NCBI GenBank assembly: GCA_029880425.1 | Contig: JAOUOK010000031.1 | Span: forward strand, 1 to 9,907 | Direction of reading: 5' to 3' | Origin: Gammaproteobacteria bacterium | GTDB taxonomy: Bacteria > Pseudomonadota > Gammaproteobacteria > UBA6429 > Thiohalophilaceae | DNA: 9,907 nt | Shown: positions 1 through 5,840 of the stretch, one piece after another | Layout: each line of letters starts with the position of its first letter | Numbering within the stretch: the first letter of the stretch is position 1 | Translations under genes and position numbers: made by a program | The notes under the pieces: model-generated | Databases searched by the model: none | The model's input: only the letters and a program-made list of their open reading frames with translations | What the model was told of the DNA's origin: nothing

Positions 1-409
1 TACCTATGGTGGTATGGCGCGTCACGGTGGTGGGGCATTTTCTGGTAAAGATCCTTCAAAAGTGGATCGCTCTGCTGCCTATGCCGGTCGTTATGTTGCC
101 AAAAATATTGTTGCTGCGGGTTTAGCAGATCGTTGTGAAATCCAGGTTTCTTACGCCATTGGTGTTTCTGAGCCGACTTCGATCAGTATCGAGACATTTG
201 GTACAGGTAAACTCGATGATTCACGTATAGTTGAACTGGTTCGTGAACATTTTGATTTACGCGCTGGTGGCCTGGTTAAAATGCTGGATCTATTACACCC
301 AATTTATGCGCCAACAGCGGCATATGGTCATTTTGGTCGTGAAGATCTTAATGTCAGCTGGGAGAAAACGGATAAAGCTGATGCATTGCGTGAATCGGCG
401 GGCATTTAA
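1..409 (+). CDS. metK: S-adenosylmethionine synthetase, C-terminal part (5' end outside window)
   Basis: This is the C-terminal third of methionine adenosyltransferase, the cytosolic enzyme that makes SAM from methionine and ATP. Reading in frame from base 2 gives about 135 residues beginning [20 protein letters not shown]. The glycine-rich GGGAFSGKD loop, which contacts the polyphosphate in this family, is seen here, followed by [34 protein letters not shown], and the C-terminal MLDLLHPIY and [10 protein letters not shown] blocks. The family is about 380-390 residues long, so roughly 250 residues lie upstream of the window. The ATG at 14 is an internal methionine, not a start, because the frame is open and conserved before it. 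The gene stops at 407-409 and is followed by a repeat element and the ahcY riboswitch. It heads a run of methyl-cycle genes on one strand. Identification is secure from the motifs. Confidence 0.97.
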   Translation, partial: TYGGMARHGGGAFSGKDPSKVDRSAAYAGRYVAKNIVAAGLADRCEIQVSYAIGVSEPTSISIETFGTGKLDDSRIVELVREHFDLRAGGLVKMLDLLHPIYAPTAAYGHFGREDLNVSWEKTDKADALRESAGI

Positions 410-417
410 TAAAAGCT

Positions 418-514
418 AACCACAGGCACACAGGGATCACGGGGGAACTTACTCCCCGGGTAATGAATTTACTATTTATTACCTTTCCCTGTGTACCCCG
501 TCTTCCCCGTGGTT
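418..514. repeat. Palindromic intergenic repeat, 9-nt periodic arms (copy A)
   Basis: This element begins 8 nt after the metK stop. Its left arm reads as near-tandem units CACAGGCA, CACAGGGAT and CACGGGGGA (421-446). Its right arm, read on the minus strand, has units CACGGGGAA, GACGGGGTA and CACAGGGAA. The ends are inverted: 418-423 pairs with 509-514, and 429-436 pairs perfectly with 486-493. Inside are smaller hairpins (442-445 with 454-457, and 459-464 with 478-483). The right-arm end CCCCGTGGTT (505-514) recurs exactly at 2258-2267, and its complement at 2112-2121. No coding potential is seen. The transcript would fold into a long imperfect stem that could protect or attenuate the metK message, but there is no terminal U-run, so I do not call it a terminator. 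Similar CAC-GGGG intergenic repeats are scattered in many bacterial genomes; that this is such a family is inferred. Confidence 0.75.
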
Positions 515-552
515 TAAAATCGCGGTGTTTTTAAAAATTTGAATTACTGTTT

Positions 553-661
553 TTTTCTGAGGGGCGCTGCAGCGGAATTAAATTTTCGTCAGGCTCAGAA
601 AAGGCAGATCCGCTTCAACTGTTTGTATTTTACAACATGATGATTGGATAAAACGGCGCTC
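553..661 (+). promoter_or_regulatory. SAH riboswitch upstream of ahcY
   Basis: This matches the S-adenosylhomocysteine riboswitch (ahcY motif) in position and in its conserved core. P1 is a 9-bp helix, 553-561 with 594-602. The core GGGCGCTGC follows P1 (562-570), and CAGGCTC (590-596) closes the P2 side, where CTG 567-569 can pair with CAG 590-592 and 573-577 with 584-588. The pseudoknot is 562-567 (GGGCGC) with 656-661 (GCGCTC), six pairs with one G-U. A variable P4 arm can form from 610-612 with 654-656 and holds an extra 5-bp hairpin, 623-627 with 631-635. Known members bind SAH and raise expression of SAH-recycling genes, which fits ahcY 35 nt downstream. The pairings are seen directly; ligand and ON behaviour come from the family. 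A promoter should lie upstream of 553, but I could not pick one with confidence. Confidence 0.93.
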
Positions 662-692
662 ATTCTTTTAACTACTTAAACTAGGAGAATGA
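660..692 (+). promoter_or_regulatory. SD-sequestering helix of ahcY (expression platform)
   Basis: Bases 660-670 can pair with 682-692 in an 11-bp helix (two G-U pairs) with an 11-nt loop. The 3' strand contains the whole ahcY Shine-Dalgarno AGGAG (683-687), which sits 8 nt before the ATG at 696. The 5' strand begins at 660-661, the last two bases of the riboswitch pseudoknot strand. The two structures therefore share bases. In the inferred model, SAH-bound pseudoknot formation removes the base of the helix and frees the SD, while without SAH the helix blocks translation. Only two bases overlap, so steric or kinetic effects would also be needed. The pairing is visible; the switching is inference. 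Confidence 0.6.
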
Positions 693-695
693 AGC

Positions 696-2105
696 ATGAA
701 CGCTGATTTTACTGATTACAAAGTTGCCGATATTTCACTTGCTGAATGGGGCCACAAAGAAATTGCTATTGCTGAAACTGAAATGCCTGGCCTGATGGCG
801 CTGCGTGAAGAATTCGGCAAAGACCAGCCACTTAAAGGCGCTCGTATCATGGGTAGCCTGCACATGACTATTCAAACTGCAGTACTGATTGAAACCTTGG
901 TCGCATTAGGCGCTGAAGTACGCTGGGTATCATGTAATATTTTCTCAACCCAGGATCATGCCGCGGCTGCCATCGCTGATCAAAATATTCCCGTTTACGC
1001 ATGGAAAGGCGAAACCATTGAAGAATACTGGTGGTGTACTGAGCAAGCATTAAAATGGCCTGATGGCCAGTTCCCTAACATGATTTTAGATGATGGTGGT
1101 GATGCGACTTTACTCGTACACAAAGGTGCAGAGTTTGAAAAAGCAGGCAGTATTCCCGCGACTAAAGACGATGATAACGAAGAATACAAAGCTATTCTTG
1201 ATGTATTACGTCGTACCATTAGCGACGGTTCGACTTTCTGGACTGATACAGCTGCAAGCGTTAAAGGTGTAACCGAAGAAACCACTACAGGTGTTCACCG
1301 TTTATACGAGATGCAGGAAAAAGCTCAGCTGATGTTCCCTGCGATGAATGTAAATGACTCAGCTACTAAATCTAAATTTGATAACCTGTACGGTTGTCGT
1401 GAATCATTAATCGACAGTATCAAGCGTGCTACGGATGTAATGATTGCGGGCAAGATTGCTGTTGTTCTCGGTTACGGTGATGTAGGTAAAGGCTGTGCAC
1501 AGGCATTTAAAGGCATGGGTGCAACAGTATGGGTTACTGAAATTGATCCTATCTGTGCATTACAGGCTGCAATGGAAGGTTACCGTGTTGTTGATATGAA
1601 TGAAGCCTGCAAGATTGGTGATATCTTTGTTACTACAACAGGTAATGAAAAAGTTATCGAGCATGACCACATGGCAGCAATGAAGAATGAAGCAATAGTT
1701 TGTAACATCGGTCACTTCGATTCAGAAATTGATATTGCGTCATTAGAGAAATATGAATGGTCTGAAATCAAACCCCAGGTTGATCACGTTATCTTCCCTG
1801 ATGGCAAACGTATCATTATCCTGGCTAAAGGCCGTTTGGTTAACCTTGGCTGTGCAACAGGTCATCCAAGTTTTGTAATGTCGGCTTCATTTACAAACCA
1901 GGTTATGGCGCAAATGGAATTCTATGCAAATTCTGATAAGTATGAAAACAAGGTTTACATCTTGCCAAAAATACTTGATGAAAAAGTGGCACGTTTACAC
2001 TTAAATAAAATTGGTGCTTACTTAACAACGTTAAGTCAGCAGCAAGCTGACTACATTAATGTTCCGGTTGATGGCCCTTATAAACCTGACCATTATCGTT
2101 ATTAA
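696..2105 (+). CDS. ahcY: S-adenosylhomocysteine hydrolase
   Basis: This NAD-dependent cytosolic enzyme splits SAH reversibly into adenosine and L-homocysteine, removing the product inhibitor of SAM-dependent methyltransferases. At 469 residues it is the longer bacterial form with the extra segment around residues 143-185. Both family signatures are present: [15 protein letters not shown] (79-93) and the NAD-binding GYGDVGKG (259-266), with E282 at the end of the next strand as the likely ribose-binding acid. By alignment to the human enzyme the active-site residues are H56, D132 or D133, E195, K225, D229, N230 and C234. GHFDSEID (339-346) and the C-terminal KPDHYRY, which reaches the partner subunit's NAD site, are intact. 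The start is set by AGGAG at 683-687. The gene lies between metK and metF and is preceded by an SAH riboswitch, so its substrate probably induces it. Nothing is missing. Confidence 0.98.
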   Translation: MNADFTDYKVADISLAEWGHKEIAIAETEMPGLMALREEFGKDQPLKGARIMGSLHMTIQTAVLIETLVALGAEVRWVSCNIFSTQDHAAAAIADQNIPVYAWKGETIEEYWWCTEQALKWPDGQFPNMILDDGGDATLLVHKGAEFEKAGSIPATKDDDNEEYKAILDVLRRTISDGSTFWTDTAASVKGVTEETTTGVHRLYEMQEKAQLMFPAMNVNDSATKSKFDNLYGCRESLIDSIKRATDVMIAGKIAVVLGYGDVGKGCAQAFKGMGATVWVTEIDPICALQAAMEGYRVVDMNEACKIGDIFVTTTGNEKVIEHDHMAAMKNEAIVCNIGHFDSEIDIASLEKYEWSEIKPQVDHVIFPDGKRIIILAKGRLVNLGCATGHPSFVMSASFTNQVMAQMEFYANSDKYENKVYILPKILDEKVARLHLNKIGAYLTTLSQQQADYINVPVDGPYKPDHYRY

Positions 2106-2111
2106 AAATTA

Positions 2112-2176
2112 AACCACGGGGAACACCGGGTTCACTGGGAATTAAAATAATTTCTGGAACCCGTTTCCCATGGTTA
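2112..2176. repeat. Palindromic intergenic repeat (copy B1) after ahcY
   Basis: This element begins 6 nt after the ahcY stop. The left arm is three clean 9-nt units: CACGGGGAA (2115-2123), CACCGGGTT (2124-2132) and CACTGGGAA (2133-2141). The right arm GGAACCCGTTTCCCATGGTT (2156-2175) is an imperfect inverse. ACCGGGTT (2125-2132) faces AACCCGTT (2158-2165), AACCACGGGGA faces TCCCATGGTT, and an AT-rich tip forms from 2140-2144 with 2148-2152. It shares its unit consensus with copy A after metK. The next 60 bases (2177-2237) are AT-rich; I see no gene or convincing promoter there. It could act as a 3' stabiliser of the ahcY message; it lacks the U-tract of an intrinsic terminator. Confidence 0.7.
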
Positions 2177-2237
2177 ATTTTTGATTTAATCTGGTTTACT
2201 CATTTTATTTATAAACTTATTTTCTACAAAATAAATA

Positions 2238-2268
2238 TCCCCGTGCACCCCCGTGTGCCCCGTGGTTA
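2238..2268 (-). repeat. Solo repeat arm (copy B2) before metF
   Basis: On the minus strand this reads as units CACGGGGCA, CACGGGGGTG and CACGGGGA, the same 9-nt-period family as copies A and B1. Its end, CCCCGTGTGCCCCGTGGTT (2249-2267), matches 17 of 19 bases of the right arm of copy A (496-514). It is also the perfect complement over 10 bases of the left end of copy B1 (2112-2121 with 2258-2267). It therefore closes a larger 157-nt inverted pair around the ahcY-metF gap. It ends 15 nt before the metF ATG, so it is part of the metF leader if the two genes are co-transcribed. Confidence 0.65.
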
Positions 2269-2283
2269 TTCAGGTATATACAT

Positions 2284-3129
2284 ATGGAAAGCCAACAAGA
2301 ATATCCTCAGCAATTTAGTTTTGAATTTTTCCCACCCAAAACACCTGAAGGTGCCGAGAAACTAGCGAAAGTAAGAGACTCGCTGGGTGCTTTAAATCCA
2401 AAATATTTTTCTGTTACCTTTGGTGCCGGTGGCAGTACCCAGCAAGGCACTTTTGATACGGTTAAATCAATTCAGCAAGCTGGCTTTAATGCTGCACCAC
2501 ACTTATCCTGCGTAGGCTCCACTAAAGAAAATATTAGTGAAATATTAGCCAGTTATAAAGTTCAGGGCATTAATCGAATTGTTGCATTACGAGGTGATAT
2601 GCCTTCCGGAACCCACGATATTGGTGAGTTTCGTTATGCAAATGAACTGGTAGAATTTATTCGCTCAGAAACAAATGATCATTTTCATATCGAGGTGGCG
2701 GCCTATCCGGAGTTCCATCCCCAGGCCAGCTCCGCTGAAGATGACTTAAATAACTTTAAACGCAAAGTAGAAGCCGGTGCAAATAGTGCAATTACTCAAT
2801 ATTTCTTTAATCCCGATGCCTATTTTCGTTTTGTAGATGACTGTGAGGATCTAAATCTGAAAGTACCGGTTGTACCGGGTATTATGCCTATTACAAATTA
2901 TACTCAGCTGGCACGTTTTTCAGATATGTGTGGGGCAGAAATTCCTCGTTGGATCCGCAAACGTCTTGAAAGTTACGGTGATGATAAAGAATCAATTAAA
3001 GCATTTGGTGAAGATGTGGTAAGTGAGATGTGCCAACAGTTACTTGAAGCCGGTGCACCAGGATTACATTTTTATACTATGAATATAACGGCCCCTACCC
3101 TGGCCATATGGAAAAATTTAGGCCTATAA
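2284..3129 (+). CDS. metF: 5,10-methylenetetrahydrofolate reductase
   Basis: This FAD-dependent TIM-barrel enzyme reduces methylene-THF to 5-methyl-THF with NADH, giving the methyl group for methionine synthesis from homocysteine. It has 281 residues, close to the usual bacterial length (about 290-300), with a slightly short N-terminus. FSFEFFPPKTPEG at residues 11-23 contains the catalytic acid E14 (E28 in E. coli). SVTFGAGGS (43-51), the FAD-binding ALRGDMP (101-107, D105), VAAYPEFHP (138-146) and TQYFFN (171-176, Q172) all match the family. PVVPGIMPI (195-203) and the C-terminal GLHFYTMN (260-267) complete the barrel. The start has only a weak AGG (2272-2274) nine bases ahead, but it fits the family N-terminus. 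It uses the pool that closes the cycle begun by MetK and AhcY. I see no MetJ-type operator in the leader. Confidence 0.97.
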   Translation: MESQQEYPQQFSFEFFPPKTPEGAEKLAKVRDSLGALNPKYFSVTFGAGGSTQQGTFDTVKSIQQAGFNAAPHLSCVGSTKENISEILASYKVQGINRIVALRGDMPSGTHDIGEFRYANELVEFIRSETNDHFHIEVAAYPEFHPQASSAEDDLNNFKRKVEAGANSAITQYFFNPDAYFRFVDDCEDLNLKVPVVPGIMPITNYTQLARFSDMCGAEIPRWIRKRLESYGDDKESIKAFGEDVVSEMCQQLLEAGAPGLHFYTMNITAPTLAIWKNLGL

Positions 3130-3218
3130 AGTTGTTTTAGCCTGAATTCGTGATCGTATTCACTTACCTGCTAAAAAAGACATATTACAATTAAAATATA
3201 ATAAAAAAGGGGAATTAT

Positions 3219-3428
3219 ATGAGTAATGCGAAAATACAGGCTTTAGTACTAAAATTAGTTCAGGTTATTATGCTTATAACTGGTGTTGCTTTAACAGCCT
3301 ATAACATTTTCAGTTTTAAAGTTGTTAAAAATGGTTATTACTATATGGATGATAATCAAACCTGGTTAGCTATTGGTGTTACCGCGATTACTATTTCATA
3401 CGTAATTAAAAACTGGAGTAAAATGTAA
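3219..3428 (+). CDS. Small two-helix membrane protein, function unknown
   Basis: I do not recognise this 69-residue protein. It has two hydrophobic segments, about residues 9-31 (LVLKLVQVIMLITGVALTAY core) and 48-64 (TWLAIGVTAITISYVIKNW). They are joined by a polar, tyrosine-rich loop KVVKNGYYYMDDNQ (34-47). Lysines near both ends suggest that both termini face the cytoplasm, with the loop outside. There is no signal-peptide cleavage pattern and no known motif. Support for a real gene is a good SD, AGGGGA at 3208-3213, five bases before the ATG, and a strong terminator 19 nt after the stop. It lies 89 nt after metF in the same direction; that gap is AT-rich and shows no clear terminator, so it may be the last gene of the metF transcript or a separate unit. 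The function cannot be inferred from the neighbours. Confidence 0.75.
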   Translation: MSNAKIQALVLKLVQVIMLITGVALTAYNIFSFKVVKNGYYYMDDNQTWLAIGVTAITISYVIKNWSKM

Positions 3429-3447
3429 ATTTAATTTACTGCTGGTT

Positions 3448-3477
3448 AAAAAGGCGGATTTTTATCCGCCTTTTTTT
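3448..3477 (+). terminator. Intrinsic (Rho-independent) terminator
   Basis: GGCGGAT (3453-3459) pairs perfectly with ATCCGCC (3464-3470) around a TTTT loop. The stem is extended by AAAAA/TTTTT, and a run of seven T follows (3471-3477). It closes the unit containing the 69-residue membrane protein and probably metF and ahcY. The A-run on the left side also gives it some reverse-strand potential. Confidence 0.93.
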
Positions 3478-3510
3478 GTTTTTCCCCGTTAAGTTATGTA
3501 ACCTTTTATT

Positions 3511-4245
3511 ATGCGTATTCCCAGAATATTTCTTGATGCCACTTTTATCAGCACTCAATCCATTGAGCTCACTGAGCATGCCTTCCAGCATGCGATAAAA
3601 GTTTTACGGCTGAAACAAAACGCTAAGCTAATCTTATTTAATGGTGAGGGTGAAGAATACTCTGCCATGGTTGAGAGCATAAATAAAAAAAGTGCATCAG
3701 TTAAAATTTTAGAACAACTTGAACCGGTTAAAGAATCAAACCTTTTTATCCACCTTGGATTAGGAATATCTAAAGGTGAGCGCATGGATTTTGCGATACA
3801 AAAAGCTGTTGAAATGGGTGTCACTGAAATTACACCGCTATTTACTGAATATTGTGTTGTTAGCCTTGATGAAAAACGTCGTCAGAAAAAAGTCAGTCAC
3901 TGGCAAGGGATTATTATCAGTGCCTGTGAACAATGTGGCCGAAGCATCTTACCAGTATTAAATCCTCCCGTTACTTTATCCATATGGGCTCAGGCAACTG
4001 ATGACTATTCCTTGATTTTTGATCCTTTGGCGACAAGGACATTAAAAGATATAACGCCGGACAATAATAAACTTAATCTAATTATTGGCCCGGAAGGTGG
4101 TTTAAGTTCAAATGAAATATCTGATCTTAATAAGAAAGCAAACTTTCATGCAGTAAAATTTGGACCCCGGGTTTTACGTACTGAAACAGCCGCGGTTTCA
4201 GCCATTACCGCGGCCCAGCTTCTTTGGGGAGATTTACTTAAATAG
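3511..4245 (+). CDS. rsmE: 16S rRNA m3U1498 methyltransferase RsmE
   Basis: This SPOUT-class enzyme methylates N3 of U1498 in 16S rRNA of the 30S subunit, using SAM. The 244 residues match the family length. The N-terminal PUA-like part starts MRIPRIFLD and includes HAIKVLRLK (27-35), the region that contacts RNA. The knotted SAM-binding domain shows KGERMDFAIQKAVEMGV (88-104), SACEQCGRS (137-145), IIGPEGGLS (191-199) and FGPRVLRTETA (217-227), all diagnostic. The start is fixed by the conserved RIPR N-terminus, yet no SD is visible in the 20 nt before it, and only 33 nt separate it from the terminator. Its own promoter would have to overlap that terminator, or it is read through. It ends 4 bp from the stop of the convergent chpC. 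The link to the methyl-cycle genes is that it consumes SAM and releases SAH. Confidence 0.96.
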   Translation: MRIPRIFLDATFISTQSIELTEHAFQHAIKVLRLKQNAKLILFNGEGEEYSAMVESINKKSASVKILEQLEPVKESNLFIHLGLGISKGERMDFAIQKAVEMGVTEITPLFTEYCVVSLDEKRRQKKVSHWQGIIISACEQCGRSILPVLNPPVTLSIWAQATDDYSLIFDPLATRTLKDITPDNNKLNLIIGPEGGLSSNEISDLNKKANFHAVKFGPRVLRTETAAVSAITAAQLLWGDLLK

Positions 4246-4249
4246 CTAC

Positions 4250-4741
4250 CTAACCTGCACTCAGGCGCATCAAGCGTTGTTCAATCTCATCAATATTTGG
4301 TATTAACGCTTCTACACCACCAAGCTCAACAAATGCACCAACATATTGACGACTATCATCAGGTAAAGCTTTATCTTTCAGTCCCTGCTCCTGCACGATG
4401 GCAAGACTTGGGATACCCTGGGTTAAAATACCTACATATGGAATTTTATTATTACCGGTTAAAGTATTTAATACAGCAATTCGACTATTTTTCACTGCTG
4501 GCTGAACTTCTCTTCCGCTTATTGCCTCGTAAGAAATTAACGGTACTTTGTGGTCACGCCATTCCATGTAACCCAGAAACCATTCAGGTGCATCGTCAAT
4601 TGCAGCAGGTTCGTTATAAGCAATGACCTCTGCAATGGCCGCATTAGGCAGTAAAGCGGTCTCTCCATGTAATGGTATTGTTAAGCAATGAACAACACCG
4701 ACTGTTTTACCAGATGTAGCCATTTCTTTTGTATCTACCAT
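4250..4741 (-). CDS. chpC: CheW-like adaptor of the Chp system (ChpC type)
   Basis: This 163-residue cytoplasmic protein is essentially one CheW domain, which couples chemoreceptors to a CheA-type kinase. Visible family features are the first strands VVHCLTIPLHGETALLPNAAIAEV, the central GYMEWRDHKVPLISYE (residues about 57-72), IAVLNTLTG, and the late PYVGILTQGIPSLA. The identity as ChpC rather than PilI rests on position, directly after a chpB-type methylesterase downstream of chpA, as in Pseudomonas. The start at 4741 is set by AAGAGGT (4754 to 4748 on the minus strand), which overlaps the chpB stop codon. The gap to chpB is 11 nt, so translation is likely coupled. It is the last gene of the operon visible here and converges on rsmE without a recognisable terminator between them. 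The family call is firm, the symbol less so. Confidence 0.85.
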   Translation of the reverse strand: MVDTKEMATSGKTVGVVHCLTIPLHGETALLPNAAIAEVIAYNEPAAIDDAPEWFLGYMEWRDHKVPLISYEAISGREVQPAVKNSRIAVLNTLTGNNKIPYVGILTQGIPSLAIVQEQGLKDKALPDDSRQYVGAFVELGGVEALIPNIDEIEQRLMRLSAG

Positions 4742-4752
4742 ATCATTACCTC

Positions 4753-5748
4753 TTAATATGTATTTTTATACAATGACACAAGTTGTTGTGCTAAGCGCTC
4801 AGGGGTACCGGTAAAATTCACCTTAACTTTTTTTGCAACACTCTCTGACATAGCACTGATGACGCAGCTACCAGGATCCTGAATCCAGACCTGGCCGCCA
4901 CTGGCCGCTAATTTTTCACATCCCTCGACACCATCATCACACATACCACTAAAAATGATTGCACCTGAATTAGATTTATACCGTTTAACAACATCAATAA
5001 TCGCGTGATTAATTGATGGTGAATATTTTATTGATTCCTTTATTTCCTTTAACTCAATAGCACCTATTGGATTAATCTCTATATGAACATCAGTAGGCGT
5101 CACCAGTACTTCATGATGACGTACAACATGGCCATTTCTCGGTACAAATACTTTAAACTCAGTATAGCGGTCTAACTGCTCTGCCAGTAATAAAACAAAA
5201 TTTTCACCCAGGTGTTGAGCAATAATAAATGTTACCGGTAAATCAGCAGGTATCTCACTTAAAAATCGTTTCAATGCTTCGGGACCACCCAGTGATGCAC
5301 CAAGCACCCAGACATTTTTAGCTAATTCGTCTTTACGTTTATTAACATCCGCTTCTTTGCCTTCAAAGAGTTTTACATTTGAAAAATCTTCTTCCCAGCT
5401 ATTCCTGCCGGTTATGTTTGCAATTTTATTTAATAATTTATTATTCCAGTCAGATGATGTCTTTGGTTCATTCAGGGTTAAAGCTGAAACATCATCTATA
5501 ATTACCGGGATACTTGATTGCTCTAATAATTGATCAATGTACTCAATATGACTGTCTTCTATCGCAGCGACATCAAAAATCACAACATCACTTCCCAGCT
5601 GATCCAGCTTATTCATAAAGCTTTCTGTTAATGATTCATTTAAAACAACTTCGATACCATTATGCTCCATAGACTTTTGCAAATAATTTCGATGGCTGAC
5701 AGAATCAGATGTAATTGCTATTCGTATATTATCGGTATCGTTTTGCAT
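4753..5748 (-). CDS. chpB: Chemoreceptor methylesterase of the Chp system (ChpB, CheB family)
   Basis: CheB enzymes hydrolyse glutamyl methyl esters on chemoreceptors for adaptation. From the ATG at 5748 the protein has 331 residues. The C-terminal methylesterase domain (about 144-325) keeps the full triad: S152 in GASLGGPEAL, H179 in IIAQHLGENF and D272 in SGMCDDGVEG. The N-terminal 90 residues look like a receiver fold, with IRIAITSD (8-15), VVIFD (55-59) and IPVIIDD (80-86). However, they lack the acidic pair after strand 1 and the lysine after strand 5, so phosphorylation control is doubtful. A linker of about 50 residues, rich in N and K, joins the two. A TTG at 5751 would add one residue; I prefer the ATG, though neither has a clear SD. 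It lies 92 nt after chpA and 11 nt before chpC. The target is probably the PilJ-type receptor encoded outside the window. Confidence 0.9.
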   Translation of the reverse strand: MQNDTDNIRIAITSDSVSHRNYLQKSMEHNGIEVVLNESLTESFMNKLDQLGSDVVIFDVAAIEDSHIEYIDQLLEQSSIPVIIDDVSALTLNEPKTSSDWNNKLLNKIANITGRNSWEEDFSNVKLFEGKEADVNKRKDELAKNVWVLGASLGGPEALKRFLSEIPADLPVTFIIAQHLGENFVLLLAEQLDRYTEFKVFVPRNGHVVRHHEVLVTPTDVHIEINPIGAIELKEIKESIKYSPSINHAIIDVVKRYKSNSGAIIFSGMCDDGVEGCEKLAASGGQVWIQDPGSCVISAMSESVAKKVKVNFTGTPERLAQQLVSLYKNTY

Positions 5749-5840
5749 CAAATTTTCGGGGAGAATAAATGCATTGAATTAACCTGCCAGTAAAATTTGT
5801 ACCTTAGTTAATTATAAATTTTAGAAAAACAGCCAGCTAA

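Noticed and set aside
995..1285. Minus-strand open frame of 96 codons inside ahcY
   Set aside because: Fully inside a conserved gene, no SD and no recognisable protein features.
2181..2211. TTGATT and TATTTA as a metF promoter
   Set aside because: Spacing is 19 bp and both hexamers are poor in a T-rich stretch; no reliable call possible.
3135..3176. TTTTAG/CTAAAA hairpin after metF as a terminator
   Set aside because: Short AT stem, large imperfect loop and no T-run after it; not better than expected in AT-rich sequence.
3197..3202. Perfect TATAAT upstream of the 69-residue membrane protein gene
   Set aside because: No -35 hexamer at 16-19 bp, the region is simply A/T-rich, and the implied start (about 3209) would fall inside the SD.
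5811..5840. Minus-strand TATAAT in the chpA-chpB gap as a promoter for chpB
   Set aside because: No acceptable -35 at the right spacing; the gap is AT-rich and the genes look like one operon.
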